From Clostridium beijerinckii (GTDB lineage: Bacteria > Bacillota > Clostridia > Clostridiales > Clostridiaceae), in NCBI RefSeq assembly GCF_018223745.1, contig NZ_CP073653.1:4948001-5012000 (forward strand): a stretch of 64,000 nt of DNA, in the 5' to 3' direction. Numbering within the stretch: the stretch's first letter is position 1; the number at the start of each line of letters is the position of its first letter. The position numbers and the translations under genes are program-made. Of the stretch, positions 1 through 9,059 are shown in pieces. Under the pieces are notes generated by a model. That model was not told the origin of the DNA. It saw nothing but the letters and a program-made list of their open reading frames with translations, and made no database searches.

Positions 1-325
1 TCATTTGTGATTTTTCATAATCATTTATATATTTATCATTCTCATTAAGTGCAGTAATAACATTTTTTTGTGCTTCCTCTACCTTATATTTATCTTTTTC
101 ATACATCATGATTAATATGTTACTTTTAATTTCTGTCATATTTGATTTTATAGATAGGATCTCATTGACATGATTAAAATTTCTATTGTACATTCCTGAT
201 GCTTTATTATTTACATTTTTCAAAGACAATGCTCCTATTATTCCTACTACGCCAATTAAAATTGCTACCGTCAAAAATGATAAGGTTAATTTAAATTTTA
301 TAGGCAGGCTTCTTCTCAAAAACAT
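1..325 (-). CDS. methyl-accepting chemotaxis protein, N-terminal part (cut by window edge)
   Basis: Reading from the ATG at 325 gives about 108 residues that run off the window. The start (MFLRRSLPIKFKLTLSFLTV) is a short basic segment followed by one membrane helix (about residues 12-33), then a helical stretch rich in Asn, Lys and Glu. This is how four-helix-bundle chemoreceptors and some LytS-like sensors begin. A GAGGGG ribosome binding site sits just upstream of the ATG. The N-terminus resembles that of the complete chemoreceptor at 31017-32720, which is why I favour a chemoreceptor. The signalling domain lies outside the window, so a membrane sensor kinase is not excluded. Confidence 0.6.
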   Translation of the reverse strand, partial: MFLRRSLPIKFKLTLSFLTVAILIGVVGIIGALSLKNVNNKASGMYNRNFNHVNEILSIKSNMTEIKSNILIMMYEKDKYKVEEAQKNVITALNENDKYINDYEKSQM

Positions 326-535
326 AACTTTTCCCCTCTCTAAATTTATAATCTCGACCATTTATTACCCTTTTTGCAATAGAAAACGTTTTACTAAGAT
401 GTTGAAATTAACATATATTGCTAATTATTATGATAATATTTTTAATTTATATAATCAACTAAAAAATCTACTCTTATATCGAAATGTTGAGTATTTGCTA
501 ATCATTTTTAACCATAAACTTAATTATAGAAAAAA

Positions 536-584
536 TAATAAAGCTATACACAAGTCTACTTTAACTATGCATATAGCTTTATTA
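536..584 (-). terminator. rho-independent terminator of hydG
   Basis: A 13-bp perfect inverted repeat (536-548 and 572-584) lies just past the hydG stop. On the minus strand it is followed by a TTATTTTTT tract. It lies between hydG and the chemoreceptor start, so it separates the two transcripts. Confidence 0.65.
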
Positions 585-599
585 ATTAATTTACTCTAT

Positions 600-2018
600 C
601 TAAAATCTAAAATCACGTTTTCCTTCATGTAAGTTTTCAAGATTTTCTAATACTATCTTTTTAACTTTTTCATTTGGAATTCTTGGAATTTCATTTTTAA
701 TTACTTCTTCACCTTTTCTTCGTGTATCTTCAGACGCATAATCCTCTAGATATTCCTTTAGCGTCATAAGTGCATTAGGCTGACAGCAGTTTGCTATTTG
801 TCCTGATTTAACAAGACTCATAAATCTATCCCCAGTTCTTCCTTCTCTATAACAAGCAGTACAGAAGCTTGGAATATGACCCTTTTCTAACAGCCAATTT
901 ACTATTTCATCTAAAGTTCTAGTATCATTTACATCAAATTGAGCTGAATTTTCTTCTTCCTTCTCTTTTTCAACATATCCACCAACGCTTGTAGATGATC
1001 CTCCACTTATTTGAGAAACTCCAAGTTCAAGTACTTTTTCTCTTGTTTTTTGAGATTCTCTTGTTGAAACAATAAGACCTGTATATGGAACTGTAATTCT
1101 AAGTACTGCAACTATTTTAGCAAATATCTCATCTGAAATTGCATTAGTAAATTCATCTGGATTTATATCATCAGCTGGTCTTATTCTTGGTACACTTATT
1201 GTATGCGGTCCAACTCCCATAGCTGCTTCTAAGTGCTCTGCATGCATAAGAAGTCCAACGAAATCATATCTATACATATTTAATCCATATAGTACACCTA
1301 GTCCGACATCATCAATTCCACCTTCCATAGCTCTATCCATAGCTTCTGTATGGTAAGCATAATCATGCTTTGGTCCTGTTGGGTGAAGCTCTTCATATGT
1401 CTTTTTGTGATATGTTTCTTGGAATAAGATATATGTTCCAATTCCCGCTTCCTTTAACCTTCTATAATTTTCAACAGTTGTAGCTGCAATATTTACGTTA
1501 GCTCTTCTAATTGCGCCATTTTTGTGTTTTATACTATAAATTGTTTTTATGCTTTCAAGTACATATTCAATTGGATTATTTACAGGATCTTCTCCTGTTT
1601 CTAATGCAAGTCTTTTATGCCCCATATCTTGTAATGCAATTACTTCTTTTTCAATCTCCTCTTGAGTAAGCTTCTTTCTTGTTATATGTTTATTCTTGTG
1701 ATGATATGGACAATAAGTACATCCATTTACACAATAATTAGAGAGATATAATGGCGCAAACATTACTATTCTATTACCATAAAATCTTTGCTTGATTTCT
1801 TTTGCAAGTTTATACATTTTTTCATTTTCATCTTCTAATTCACATTCAAGTAAAACTGCTGCTTCTCTATGTGAAATTCCTTTACACTCTTTAGCCTTTT
1901 CTAGAATTTCATTAATTAATTGTCTATTGTTCTTATTTTTCTTAGCAAACTCAAGAGTTTCTAATATCTCTTCGTTATCAATAAATTCCGTTGCTATTTT
2001 TGATTTAACATTATACAT
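600..2018 (-). CDS. hydG: [FeFe] hydrogenase H-cluster radical SAM maturase HydG
   Basis: HydG splits tyrosine into CO, CN- and p-cresol to supply the diatomic ligands of the hydrogenase H-cluster. The 472-residue length is normal. The radical SAM cluster motif CX3CX2C is at Cys96, Cys100 and Cys103. The C-terminal CX2CX22C motif that binds the auxiliary cluster in HydG is complete (Cys386, Cys389, Cys412). Both separate it from ThiH, which lacks the C-terminal cluster. The gene lies 135 bp downstream of a TM1266-type hydrogenase regulator and probably shares its transcript. HydE, HydF and the hydrogenase are not in the window. The ribosome binding site is weak (AAGAG). Confidence 0.96.
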   Translation of the reverse strand: MYNVKSKIATEFIDNEEILETLEFAKKNKNNRQLINEILEKAKECKGISHREAAVLLECELEDENEKMYKLAKEIKQRFYGNRIVMFAPLYLSNYCVNGCTYCPYHHKNKHITRKKLTQEEIEKEVIALQDMGHKRLALETGEDPVNNPIEYVLESIKTIYSIKHKNGAIRRANVNIAATTVENYRRLKEAGIGTYILFQETYHKKTYEELHPTGPKHDYAYHTEAMDRAMEGGIDDVGLGVLYGLNMYRYDFVGLLMHAEHLEAAMGVGPHTISVPRIRPADDINPDEFTNAISDEIFAKIVAVLRITVPYTGLIVSTRESQKTREKVLELGVSQISGGSSTSVGGYVEKEKEEENSAQFDVNDTRTLDEIVNWLLEKGHIPSFCTACYREGRTGDRFMSLVKSGQIANCCQPNALMTLKEYLEDYASEDTRRKGEEVIKNEIPRIPNEKVKKIVLENLENLHEGKRDFRF

Positions 2019-2153
2019 TACTCTACTCTTCTTTCTATAATTGGATTTTTAAATTTTGAATTTAATTCGTTCTGATTAATGCTTTCTTCATCCAATTTTG
2101 GCAAAGGCTAAAATATTAATTAAAGCTAATCTACTTATTACTATATTTAATAT

Positions 2154-2405
2154 TTATTTAGCAGTTTTAGAATACATTGTTTTTACATTTATTCCTTCGA
2201 TCATACCAAGTTTACCTGATAATGAACTTATTATATCATTGGTAGCATCTATCACTACACTTATTATACCTACATTCTTTTCTCTGTAAGGTATACCCAT
2301 TCTCCCAACCATATATTGCGAATATTCATGCAAAATATTGTTGAGCTTATCTGTTGAATTCATATCTTCCACTATAATTCCTATCAATGCGATTCTTGTA
2401 TCCAT
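2154..2405 (-). CDS. TM1266-family iron-only hydrogenase system regulator
   Basis: This is a small (83 aa) ferredoxin-fold (ACT/NikR-C-like) protein. It matches the family found beside [FeFe]-hydrogenase maturation genes and called the putative iron-only hydrogenase system regulator. The sequence has the alternating beta-alpha pattern RIALIGIIVED ... GIISVVIDAT ... LSGKLGMIEGINVKTMY. I start at the second Met (MDTRIAL, ATG at 2405) because the AAAGGA ribosome binding site lies inside the six codons of the longer form. Linkage to hydG supports the call. No DNA-binding domain is visible, so the regulatory role rests on the family name. Confidence 0.85.
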   Translation of the reverse strand: MDTRIALIGIIVEDMNSTDKLNNILHEYSQYMVGRMGIPYREKNVGIISVVIDATNDIISSLSGKLGMIEGINVKTMYSKTAK

Positions 2406-2477
2406 ATTCTTTATTCCTTTCAAGAAGAAAATATTTTTAAATTCACCGTATTAATTAGCAATTACTATTTTCAATTG

Positions 2478-2638
2478 CAATAAAAAATCCCCATGCCACA
2501 AAAAGGCGCAGGGATAGCATACATATCTCTATCTATAATACCGCCTTGTCATTTGGGACGAACCCTCATGTGTTTCAGAACGATCATGTGTTAAGAGTCT
2601 TTCTTCTTGGGATTTCCCCCTTAAAGTCAGACTACATT
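2478..2638 (-). ncRNA. structured leader RNA upstream of the hydrogenase regulator
   Basis: This GC-richer block differs sharply from the surrounding AT-rich spacer. On the minus strand it starts just after a sigma-A promoter. It contains a GGGG-GAAA-UCCC hairpin, a GACUUU/AAAGAC helix enclosing that hairpin, a CAUG/CAUG helix and a GGG-UUCGU-CCC hairpin. It ends in a terminator-like hairpin (AUCCC...GGGGAU, about 2488-2516) followed by UUUUUU. That is the layout of a riboswitch-type attenuator or a stand-alone small RNA ahead of TM1266-hydG. It matches no RNA family I can name with confidence. Part of it resembles the element near 48.9 kb. Confidence 0.55.
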
Positions 2639-2641
2639 TAT

Positions 2642-2669
2642 ATTTTAACACAAATATTGTTTATATCAA
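2642..2669 (-). promoter_or_regulatory. sigma-A promoter of the hydrogenase-regulator leader
   Basis: The -35 TTGATA (2664-2669) and -10 TAAAAT (2642-2647) are separated by 16 bp on the minus strand. They lie directly upstream of the structured leader. The downstream genes are the TM1266-type regulator and hydG. Confidence 0.55.
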
Positions 2670-2690
2670 GCCTAGATAAGCTACGATTAT

Positions 2691-3316
2691 CTAATTTAAA
2701 AAATTAATCAAATAATCCATAGTATCCGATGTTTTGCTATCTCCATTTTTTTCATAAAAATCCTTACTGCTTAGTAGAAATCCCATTAAATCAAATTTCA
2801 TGTCTGCCACTGACTCACCAGTCTCACGAGCCTTTGCTGATAAAATGGCTCCTTGTATTAATAATCCCAAGCTTAGTTTTCCTGCAGTTTTATCACTAAG
2901 AAATCCTTCATTATGCAATTGTGTTGTTATGCTATTTATTTCTTTTATACTACAATTTGACAAAGATATTCCAAGAGCATCTGCAACTTTGTTAATATCT
3001 GCTTCACCATCTGCTTTTAAATATTTATCTTTACTATTAGCTATATCTAGATCTATGACTTTCTCCATAACTGTTGTAGAAGTAAAACTATTTTCACCAT
3101 CTAATTTATCATATTTCTCGTGCATTTCATTCTTTAATTTTTCAAGTTCCTGATTTGCTTGAATTGAATTTGTTTTATTCTGTAGCTTTGAATTACTATA
3201 AGTTAAATTTTTCAGTTGATCTGAAAAAGAAAGTCTATTGTCATTTTTTTATATGTACTCATATTACTCGAATACATTCTATTAACTGTTGTCTTGTTAT
3301 TTATATTTGATATCAT
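2691..3316 (-). CDS. hypothetical protein split by a one-base frameshift in a poly-A tract
   Basis: The C-terminal 144 residues (2691-3125) are open from an internal Met with a poor ribosome binding site. A strong AGGAAGTGG site and an ATG at 3316 start a second reading frame (MISNINNKTTVNRMYSSN...). That frame runs into seven A residues (T7 at 3244-3250 on the plus strand) and stops soon after. With one more A the frames join into a 208-residue protein with no stop. The joined product is hydrophilic and Ser/Asn/Lys-rich with a predicted helical C-terminal half; I recognise no domain. It may be a broken gene, a slippage-controlled gene (A AAA AAA permits -1 slippage), or a sequencing error. 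Confidence 0.6.
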
Positions 3317-3507
3317 AAATCCACTTCCTAAATATATTTATAATTTAAATTTATACATTTATTTATCGAATATTTACTAGAATAATTTACAATATCCAAA
3401 TAATAAAGTCATATATTGTCATTACTGTAGTTAAATTTAAATACATTTAGATTAAATAGCCTTTTTTCATGCATTATACATGGATTTTATTTTACATTAT
3501 TAAAGAA

Positions 3508-3545
3508 TAAAATAATAAATCCTTGTGACTTAAAAACACAAGGAT
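3508..3545 (-). terminator. terminator of the DegV gene
   Basis: The stem ATCCTTGTG/CACAAGGAT (3519-3527 and 3537-3545) is followed on the minus strand by TTATTATTTTATT. It lies 35 bp past the degV-family stop. Confidence 0.65.
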
Positions 3546-3579
3546 ATTATATATCTTATAAAAATATGCTTACTCTAAG

Positions 3580-4413
3580 TTAGTAGCAAATTACAATCCC
3601 ACCATCATCAGCATAAACAGTACTTAATCCGCTTCCTTCAAAAATTATTATATCTTCAAAGTTATATTTGTTTTTTATTTCTTCCTTAAGCTTTTCTGCT
3701 TTTTCTCTTGCATTTATATGCCCTATTCCTAGAACCTTATTTTTAAAATCGCTGCCTTCTTCACCTATTAGGTCTATTAGTCTATTAAATGCCTTTTTCT
3801 TCCCTCTTACTTGCTCTTTTAGCACAATTTCTCCATCGTTAGCAGTCATAATTGGAGTAACTTGCAGAAGTGATCCCATTAAAGCTTTTGCACTGCTTAT
3901 TCTTCCATTCTTAACTAGGTTGTCCAATTTATCTAAAACAAATAACGTCTTCATATTTTCTATGTATTCAGTAACTTGCTCTACAATCTGAGAATTATGT
4001 GCTTTTTCTTCAATTAACTTTTTTATTTTTAAAACAACTAGATCAGCTCCAGATACTGCTGTCTTACAATCGAATACATGAACAAAACTTTCCGGAAACT
4101 CTTCTTGAAACATTTCCTTTGCCAATATAGCACTATTATGTGATCCACTTAATTTACCAGAAATGGTTACAACAAAATTATTTTTACACTTTTTTAAAGC
4201 TTCTAGAAAATCATGTGGCGATGGGCATGCTGTTTTAATTTTGTTTTTGCTGCTTTTCATTTTTTCTAGTAGATCATTTATATTTACATTCTTATCAACG
4301 ATTTCTTCATCGTCAATAATAATTTTAAATGGAATTCTTTCCATATACTCTTCATTTCCAAAAACTTCATTATTAAAATCAACACAACTGTCTACTATTA
4401 TTCTAGTATTCAT
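3580..4413 (-). CDS. DegV family fatty acid-binding protein
   Basis: At 277 aa the length is typical of DegV/FakB proteins, which bind a fatty acid in a two-domain fold. In the FakA/FakB system they present it to a kinase. Recognisable blocks are the N-terminal IIVDSCVDF, TACPSPHDF with the head-group loop, VVTISGKLSGSHNSA, and VKNGRISSAKALMGSLLQVTPIMTANDGEI. The ligand head-group residues expected in the family (Thr/Ser in TACPSP, Ser-Gly-Ser-His) are present. The ATG has a GGAGGA site 6 bp upstream. It is a single-gene unit with its own terminator. The lipid ligand cannot be told from sequence, and no FakA kinase is nearby. Confidence 0.9.
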   Translation of the reverse strand: MNTRIIVDSCVDFNNEVFGNEEYMERIPFKIIIDDEEIVDKNVNINDLLEKMKSSKNKIKTACPSPHDFLEALKKCKNNFVVTISGKLSGSHNSAILAKEMFQEEFPESFVHVFDCKTAVSGADLVVLKIKKLIEEKAHNSQIVEQVTEYIENMKTLFVLDKLDNLVKNGRISSAKALMGSLLQVTPIMTANDGEIVLKEQVRGKKKAFNRLIDLIGEEGSDFKNKVLGIGHINAREKAEKLKEEIKNKYNFEDIIIFEGSGLSTVYADDGGIVICY

Positions 4414-4751
4414 TTTATTCCTCCATCTTTTTCATTTGTAGTTCTAATACTTTATCTATCAACTCATTTAATTAATAACGCTTGCCTAAATTAATATATA
4501 ATTGTCCACTAAATTATATATTAATTTTACTATTATTAGTAGTTATTTTTTTCTTAACATATATATTGAAAAAGTAATCCTTCATTATAATTCTAAAAAT
4601 ATCACAAGAATTTTAGCCGCAATTGTGAATCGTTGAAATGTGAATTGTGAATTTCAACACATATACATATCTAAAAATAAAGTATTATAAGTAGTACTAT
4701 TTAATACTTACTCTTAACGATATATCTTTCAAATTATACGTAATAGTAAAA

Positions 4752-4796
4752 GGCAAGTTCTGCACTATATATAAAATATTTAGTGCAGAACTTACC
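4752..4796 (-). terminator. strong terminator of the mms transporter operon
   Basis: A 16-bp stem with one mismatch (4752-4767 and 4781-4796) is followed by TTTTACTATT on the minus strand, 100 bp past the mmsB stop. It is the main element I see in the 484-bp spacer 4414-4897. The rest is AT-rich, with only a weak GTTGAAAT-type hairpin near 4633-4659. Confidence 0.7.
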
Positions 4797-4897
4797 TTAA
4801 CCTCATACATTTTCTTTTTCTTAATTTATTTAACACATTTTATTAACAAACTATGGTTTAAAGTTTGAAGAAACCATTTCTTACATTGCTGCTATAT

Positions 4898-6094
4898 TTA
4901 TTTCTTTTTCTTTGAATATAAGTCGAATACTACAGCGAATAATAATACAAATCCTTTGATAGCTTGTTGCCAGTTATTATCAACTCCCATTAAAGACATA
5001 CCATTATTAAGTACTCCCATTACAAGTCCACCAACAACTGCTCCTAAAATTCTTCCAGTACCACCTGCTGTAGATGCACCACCTATATAGCAAGCTGCTA
5101 AAGCATCTAATTCGAAGTTAACACCAGCTTTAGGTTGTGCTGAGTTAACACGTGCAGCATAAGCGAGTCCTGCTAATGCTGCCATCAATCCCATATTTAC
5201 AAATACTAAGAATGTAATCTTATCAACGTTTACACCTGATAAAGCTGCTGCTTTTTTATTACCACCAACTGCATATACTTGTCTACCAAATACTGTTTTA
5301 GTAGTAATGAATGAGTAAATTGCTATTAATACTCCTGCTATTATTAATATATTTGGTATACCTTTATAAGATGCTAATACAAAGCTTCCACCCATAATTA
5401 CTACAACTGATATTATATTTTTAGCAAGGAACATTGAATTATGATCAACATTGAAATTATATTTTTGAAGTTTCTTTCTTCCTTTTATATTATTAAATAC
5501 CATGATTACCGATAATATAACACCTACGATCATTGCTGATCCAACTAAATAAATATCGCCCATTTTAAAGTAGAATAGTGGAGGTATGAATCCAGATCCT
5601 AAGTTTGCAAATTCATTTGGGAATGGAGCGATTGTCTTACCATTTAATATTATCATTGAGAATCCTCTAAAGATTAATTGTCCCGCTAATGTTACAACAA
5701 ATCCTGGAATTGCTTTATACGAAATCCAATATCCTTGTACAGCTCCAACAGCTGCACCTATTAAAAGTGATACAACAACAGATACTACAGGGTTCATTCC
5801 TTTATTAACCATAAGAACACCGGCTATTGCTCCAACAAAGGCGCACACGGAACCAACCGCAAGATCGACAGTACCTACAATAACTACTAAAAGCATTCCT
5901 ACTGCAAGAATAAGTACGTAACCATTTTGCTGAATTAAATTTGTTATGTTAAGTGATTTTAACATAACTCCCTTAGTTAAAATCGAGAATATAACTACTA
6001 CCACTAATAATGCAACAAGCATACCATTGTCTTTCATAAATTTATTAAATGTATTTTTTGCAACTTTTTTTTCTTCAACTCTTGCTTCACTCAT
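4898..6094 (-). CDS. mmsB: multiple-monosaccharide ABC transporter permease (MmsB/GguB)
   Basis: This is a 398-residue, very hydrophobic inner-membrane permease of the ribose/xylose (BPD_transp_2) family, with about ten membrane helices. The family signature VGTVDLAVGSVCAFVGAIAGV is at about 74-94 and GGASTAGGTGRILGAVVGG is near residue 340. Its length (about 400, longer than RbsC) and the charged loop after residue 200 match the XylH/GguB/MmsB subgroup. It is the last gene of a three-gene operon chvE-mmsA-mmsB, 12 bp after mmsA, with a GGGAGG site. AraR-like operators upstream suggest L-arabinose or mixed pentoses as substrate. The substrate is inferred from context. Confidence 0.92.
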   Translation of the reverse strand: MSEARVEEKKVAKNTFNKFMKDNGMLVALLVVVVIFSILTKGVMLKSLNITNLIQQNGYVLILAVGMLLVVIVGTVDLAVGSVCAFVGAIAGVLMVNKGMNPVVSVVVSLLIGAAVGAVQGYWISYKAIPGFVVTLAGQLIFRGFSMIILNGKTIAPFPNEFANLGSGFIPPLFYFKMGDIYLVGSAMIVGVILSVIMVFNNIKGRKKLQKYNFNVDHNSMFLAKNIISVVVIMGGSFVLASYKGIPNILIIAGVLIAIYSFITTKTVFGRQVYAVGGNKKAAALSGVNVDKITFLVFVNMGLMAALAGLAYAARVNSAQPKAGVNFELDALAACYIGGASTAGGTGRILGAVVGGLVMGVLNNGMSLMGVDNNWQQAIKGFVLLFAVVFDLYSKKKK

Positions 6095-6106
6095 TTTACT
6101 ACCTCC

Positions 6107-7642
6107 CTATTTTGATGCAACAATTTTACTCATGATAACTTCTTGAGTAGCATCTTTCTTATCTAATTCTCCAATAATCTTTCCTTCATTCATGACATAG
6201 ATTCTATCACTTAATCCAAGGACTTCGGGTAATTCGGATGAAATTACAATAACTGCTTTTCCTTGAGCTACTAAATCATTTATAATTGTATATATCTCAT
6301 ATTTTGCTCCAACGTCAATTCCCCTAGTAGGTTCATCAAGAATTAGTAAATCTGGTTCTGCATAAACCCATCTTGAAAGTACTACTTTTTGTTGATTTCC
6401 ACCACTTAAGTTTCCTGTAATTTGTAATATACTTGGAGTTTTGATTTTCATTGATTTTCTGAATTCTTCTGCCGCTAAAATTTCAACTTGTTCATTTATA
6501 ACACCATTATTAGAAATCTTACCTAATGAAGCTATTGAAATGTTATGACGAATATCATCAATCAGGTTTAAACCTGCTTCTTTTCTATCTTCAGTTACGT
6601 AAGCAATACCCGCATTAATTGCATCTTTAACTGTTTTAATATGAATTTCTTTACCTTCTTTTAAAATGCTACCAGAAATCTTTTGTCCATATGTTCTACC
6701 AAAAATGCTCATTGCAAGTTCAGTTCTTCCAGCACCCATAAGCCCGGCAATTCCAAGTACTTCGCCTTTTCTAACTTTTATATTTACATTATCAACCATT
6801 TTCCTATCTGGATAATCTGGATGATATACATTCCAATCCTTTATTTCAAACATCACATCTCCAATTTTAGGAGTTCTTTTTGGATAACGGTCTGTAAGTT
6901 CACGACCAACCATCCCTTTAACAATTCTATCCTCTGAGATTTGCCCTCCAGAGGCATCTAATGTTTCAATACTAGCTCCATCACGTAGTACTGTTATAGA
7001 GTCACATACTCTTGAAACTTCATTTAACTTATGTGAAATTAAAATACATGTAATTCCTTGTGATTTTAACTCTAACATTAATTTTAATAAATTTTCACTG
7101 TCATCCTCATTTAATGATGCAGTCGGTTCATCTAGAATTAATAATTTTACGTTCTTTGATAATGCCTTTGCAATTTCAATTAATTGTTGTTTACCAACAC
7201 CAAGTGTGTTAACTATTGTATCTGGGTCTTCATCTAATCCGACCTTTTTAAGTAATTCTTTAGTTCTAATTCTTACCTCTTGCCAGTCTATAACTCCATG
7301 ACTTGCAATTTCGTTTCCTATAAATATATTTTCTCCTATACTAAGATGTGGACTCAAAGCTAATTCTTGATGTATAATAACTATTCCATCTGCCTCACTG
7401 TCTTTTATGCCTTTATATTTACATGCCTTTCCATTATATAGAATTGCACCTTCGTATGATCCGTGAGGATATATTCCACTTAATACCTTCATTAAAGTTG
7501 ATTTACCTGCTCCATTTTCTCCACAAAGAGAATGAATTTCTCCTGATTGCACTCTTAAATTAACATTATCTAGTGCTTTTACACCAGGAAATGTCTTAGT
7601 TATATTTATCATTTCAAGAATAATATCATTGTCTTTTAACAT
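6107..7642 (-). CDS. mmsA: multiple-monosaccharide ABC transporter ATPase (MmsA/GguA)
   Basis: This 511-residue protein has two fused ABC domains, as in RbsA/XylG/AraG. The first has a perfect Walker A (GENGAGKST, about 40-48), the degenerate signature LGVGKQQ and Walker B LLILDEPTASL. The second has the usual degenerate Walker A (GLMGAGRTE), an intact LSGGNQQK signature and LLILDEPTRGID. This one-active-site asymmetry is normal for the family. It powers the MmsB permease. The start has a GGAGGGG site 8 bp upstream. A hairpin separates it from chvE. Confidence 0.93.
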   Translation of the reverse strand: MLKDNDIILEMINITKTFPGVKALDNVNLRVQSGEIHSLCGENGAGKSTLMKVLSGIYPHGSYEGAILYNGKACKYKGIKDSEADGIVIIHQELALSPHLSIGENIFIGNEIASHGVIDWQEVRIRTKELLKKVGLDEDPDTIVNTLGVGKQQLIEIAKALSKNVKLLILDEPTASLNEDDSENLLKLMLELKSQGITCILISHKLNEVSRVCDSITVLRDGASIETLDASGGQISEDRIVKGMVGRELTDRYPKRTPKIGDVMFEIKDWNVYHPDYPDRKMVDNVNIKVRKGEVLGIAGLMGAGRTELAMSIFGRTYGQKISGSILKEGKEIHIKTVKDAINAGIAYVTEDRKEAGLNLIDDIRHNISIASLGKISNNGVINEQVEILAAEEFRKSMKIKTPSILQITGNLSGGNQQKVVLSRWVYAEPDLLILDEPTRGIDVGAKYEIYTIINDLVAQGKAVIVISSELPEVLGLSDRIYVMNEGKIIGELDKKDATQEVIMSKIVASK

Positions 7643-7664
7643 ACGTCACGCCCCTCCTTATTTG

Positions 7665-7699
7665 AATGATAGTGGAACAAAGTTGTCCGCACTATCATT
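7665..7699 (-). promoter_or_regulatory. intercistronic hairpin after the binding-protein gene
   Basis: A perfect 10-bp stem (7665-7674 and 7690-7699) lies between chvE and mmsA. It has no T tract. It probably acts as a partial terminator or 3'-end stabiliser, so that the binding protein is made in excess of the ATPase and permease. The ytf operon has a hairpin in the same place. Confidence 0.5.
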
Positions 7700-7712
7700 A
7701 CTGCTGTTAATC

Positions 7713-8852
7713 TTATTTAGAAAGATCTGCTTCTTTTAAATATCCTGAATCAATTAGAACTTCTTTATAGTTTGTTTTATCTACAGATACAGGTTGACAT
7801 AAGTAAGATGGTACAACTTTTACTCCATTGTTGTAAGTCTTCTCATCATTAACTTCAGCTTTTTGACCTTTAATAGCTGCATCGATTGTTTTAACAGCTT
7901 GAGCTGATAATTTTCTTGTATCTTTGAATATTGTTGATGTTTGCTCTCCTGCAATTATAGATTTAATTGAAGCTGTTTCTGCATCTTGACCTGTAATTAC
8001 TGGCCATGGAAGATCCCCTGAACCATATCCAACACTTCTTAACGCTTCTACAACACCACGGCTTATACCATCATAAGGAGCTAATACAGCATCAACTTTT
8101 TTACCTCCTGAGTAGTTAGCAGTTAATATATTTTCCATTCTTGATTGTGCTAAAGCTCCATCCCATCTTAATGTACAGATTTCATCAAATTTAGTTTGAC
8201 CTGAAACTACAGTTAATTTCTTAGAATCTATATATGGTTGAAGTACTTCCATTGCACCTTCAAAGAACATATGAGCATTATTATCATCTGGAGACCCAGC
8301 AAATAATTCTATGTTAAATGATTTTTGTGCATTTTTTAAATCTAATTTCTTTTCTATATATTGACCCATTTGGTTTCCTACAAGTTTATTATCAAAAGAA
8401 ATGTAATAGTCTACATTTGCAGTATTTTTAATTAAACGGTCATAGGCTATAACAGGAATTCCTGCATCTTTAGCTTTTTGACAAACATCAGTTAAAGATT
8501 CACCATCGATATTTGCAATTACTAAGCCACTAACACCTTTTGTAATTAAGTTTTCTGCTTGTGATACTTGAGTTTCTACAACGTCTTCAGCATATTGAAG
8601 ATCTGTATTATAGCCAAGATCTTTTAACTGTTTTACCATGTCATTTCCATCATTTATCCAACGTTCAGAAGATTTAGTTGGCATTAAAATACCTATTGTT
8701 TTTCCGCTTCCTGATCCCCCGTCAGTTTTTCCCTGTGACTCTGTTTTAGAATTATCTGCATCTGAGTTTGGAGCACTAGTTGTTACACTACATCCACCGA
8801 TAGAACCTAGTAATGCCATTGATAATAACATAGCCATTAATTTTTTCTTCAT
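7713..8852 (-). CDS. chvE: ChvE-type sugar-binding lipoprotein of the mms transporter
   Basis: This is a periplasmic-binding-protein type 1 lipoprotein that captures monosaccharides outside the cell. A signal peptide (MKKKLMAMLLSMALLGSIGGC) ends in a lipobox Cys, followed by a Ser/Gly/Lys linker. ChvE-like blocks follow: GILMPTKSSERWINDG, ANIDGESL, VIAYDRLI, YYISFDNKLVG, ELFAGSPDDNNA and VITGQDAETAS. I start at the second Met (ATG at 8852) because the AAGGGAG ribosome binding site is inside the longer form. It is the first gene of chvE-mmsA-mmsB. The E. coli XylF and ChvE families bind xylose, arabinose, galactose and glucose; which one is used here is not visible. Confidence 0.92.
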   Translation of the reverse strand: MKKKLMAMLLSMALLGSIGGCSVTTSAPNSDADNSKTESQGKTDGGSGSGKTIGILMPTKSSERWINDGNDMVKQLKDLGYNTDLQYAEDVVETQVSQAENLITKGVSGLVIANIDGESLTDVCQKAKDAGIPVIAYDRLIKNTANVDYYISFDNKLVGNQMGQYIEKKLDLKNAQKSFNIELFAGSPDDNNAHMFFEGAMEVLQPYIDSKKLTVVSGQTKFDEICTLRWDGALAQSRMENILTANYSGGKKVDAVLAPYDGISRGVVEALRSVGYGSGDLPWPVITGQDAETASIKSIIAGEQTSTIFKDTRKLSAQAVKTIDAAIKGQKAEVNDEKTYNNGVKVVPSYLCQPVSVDKTNYKEVLIDSGYLKEADLSK

Positions 8853-9059
8853 AATATTTTCTCCCTTCAACTTCCCATATAATAAATTATAAATTTATAT
8901 TTTCTTTTAATCTGCTTAATAGTTATCATTTCTGATAAATTAAAGTGGACTAAAAGTTAATATTCTAAATTATTAAAACAATATAATTTTTTTAATACAC
9001 TTATAACCAAAAATTAAACTTTATTAATACGTTTTCATCAAATTCAGACATGTTCTTAT

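Noticed and set aside
186..632. 148-codon open frame opposite the chemoreceptor start and the hydG 3' region
   Set aside because: It runs antisense through the chemoreceptor start and the terminator hairpin, lacks a ribosome binding site and has low-complexity composition.
2554..2592. Twelve-codon open frame (ATG to TGA) inside the hydrogenase-regulator leader
   Set aside because: It has no ribosome binding site, and the block is better explained by RNA helices. A leader peptide is not supported.
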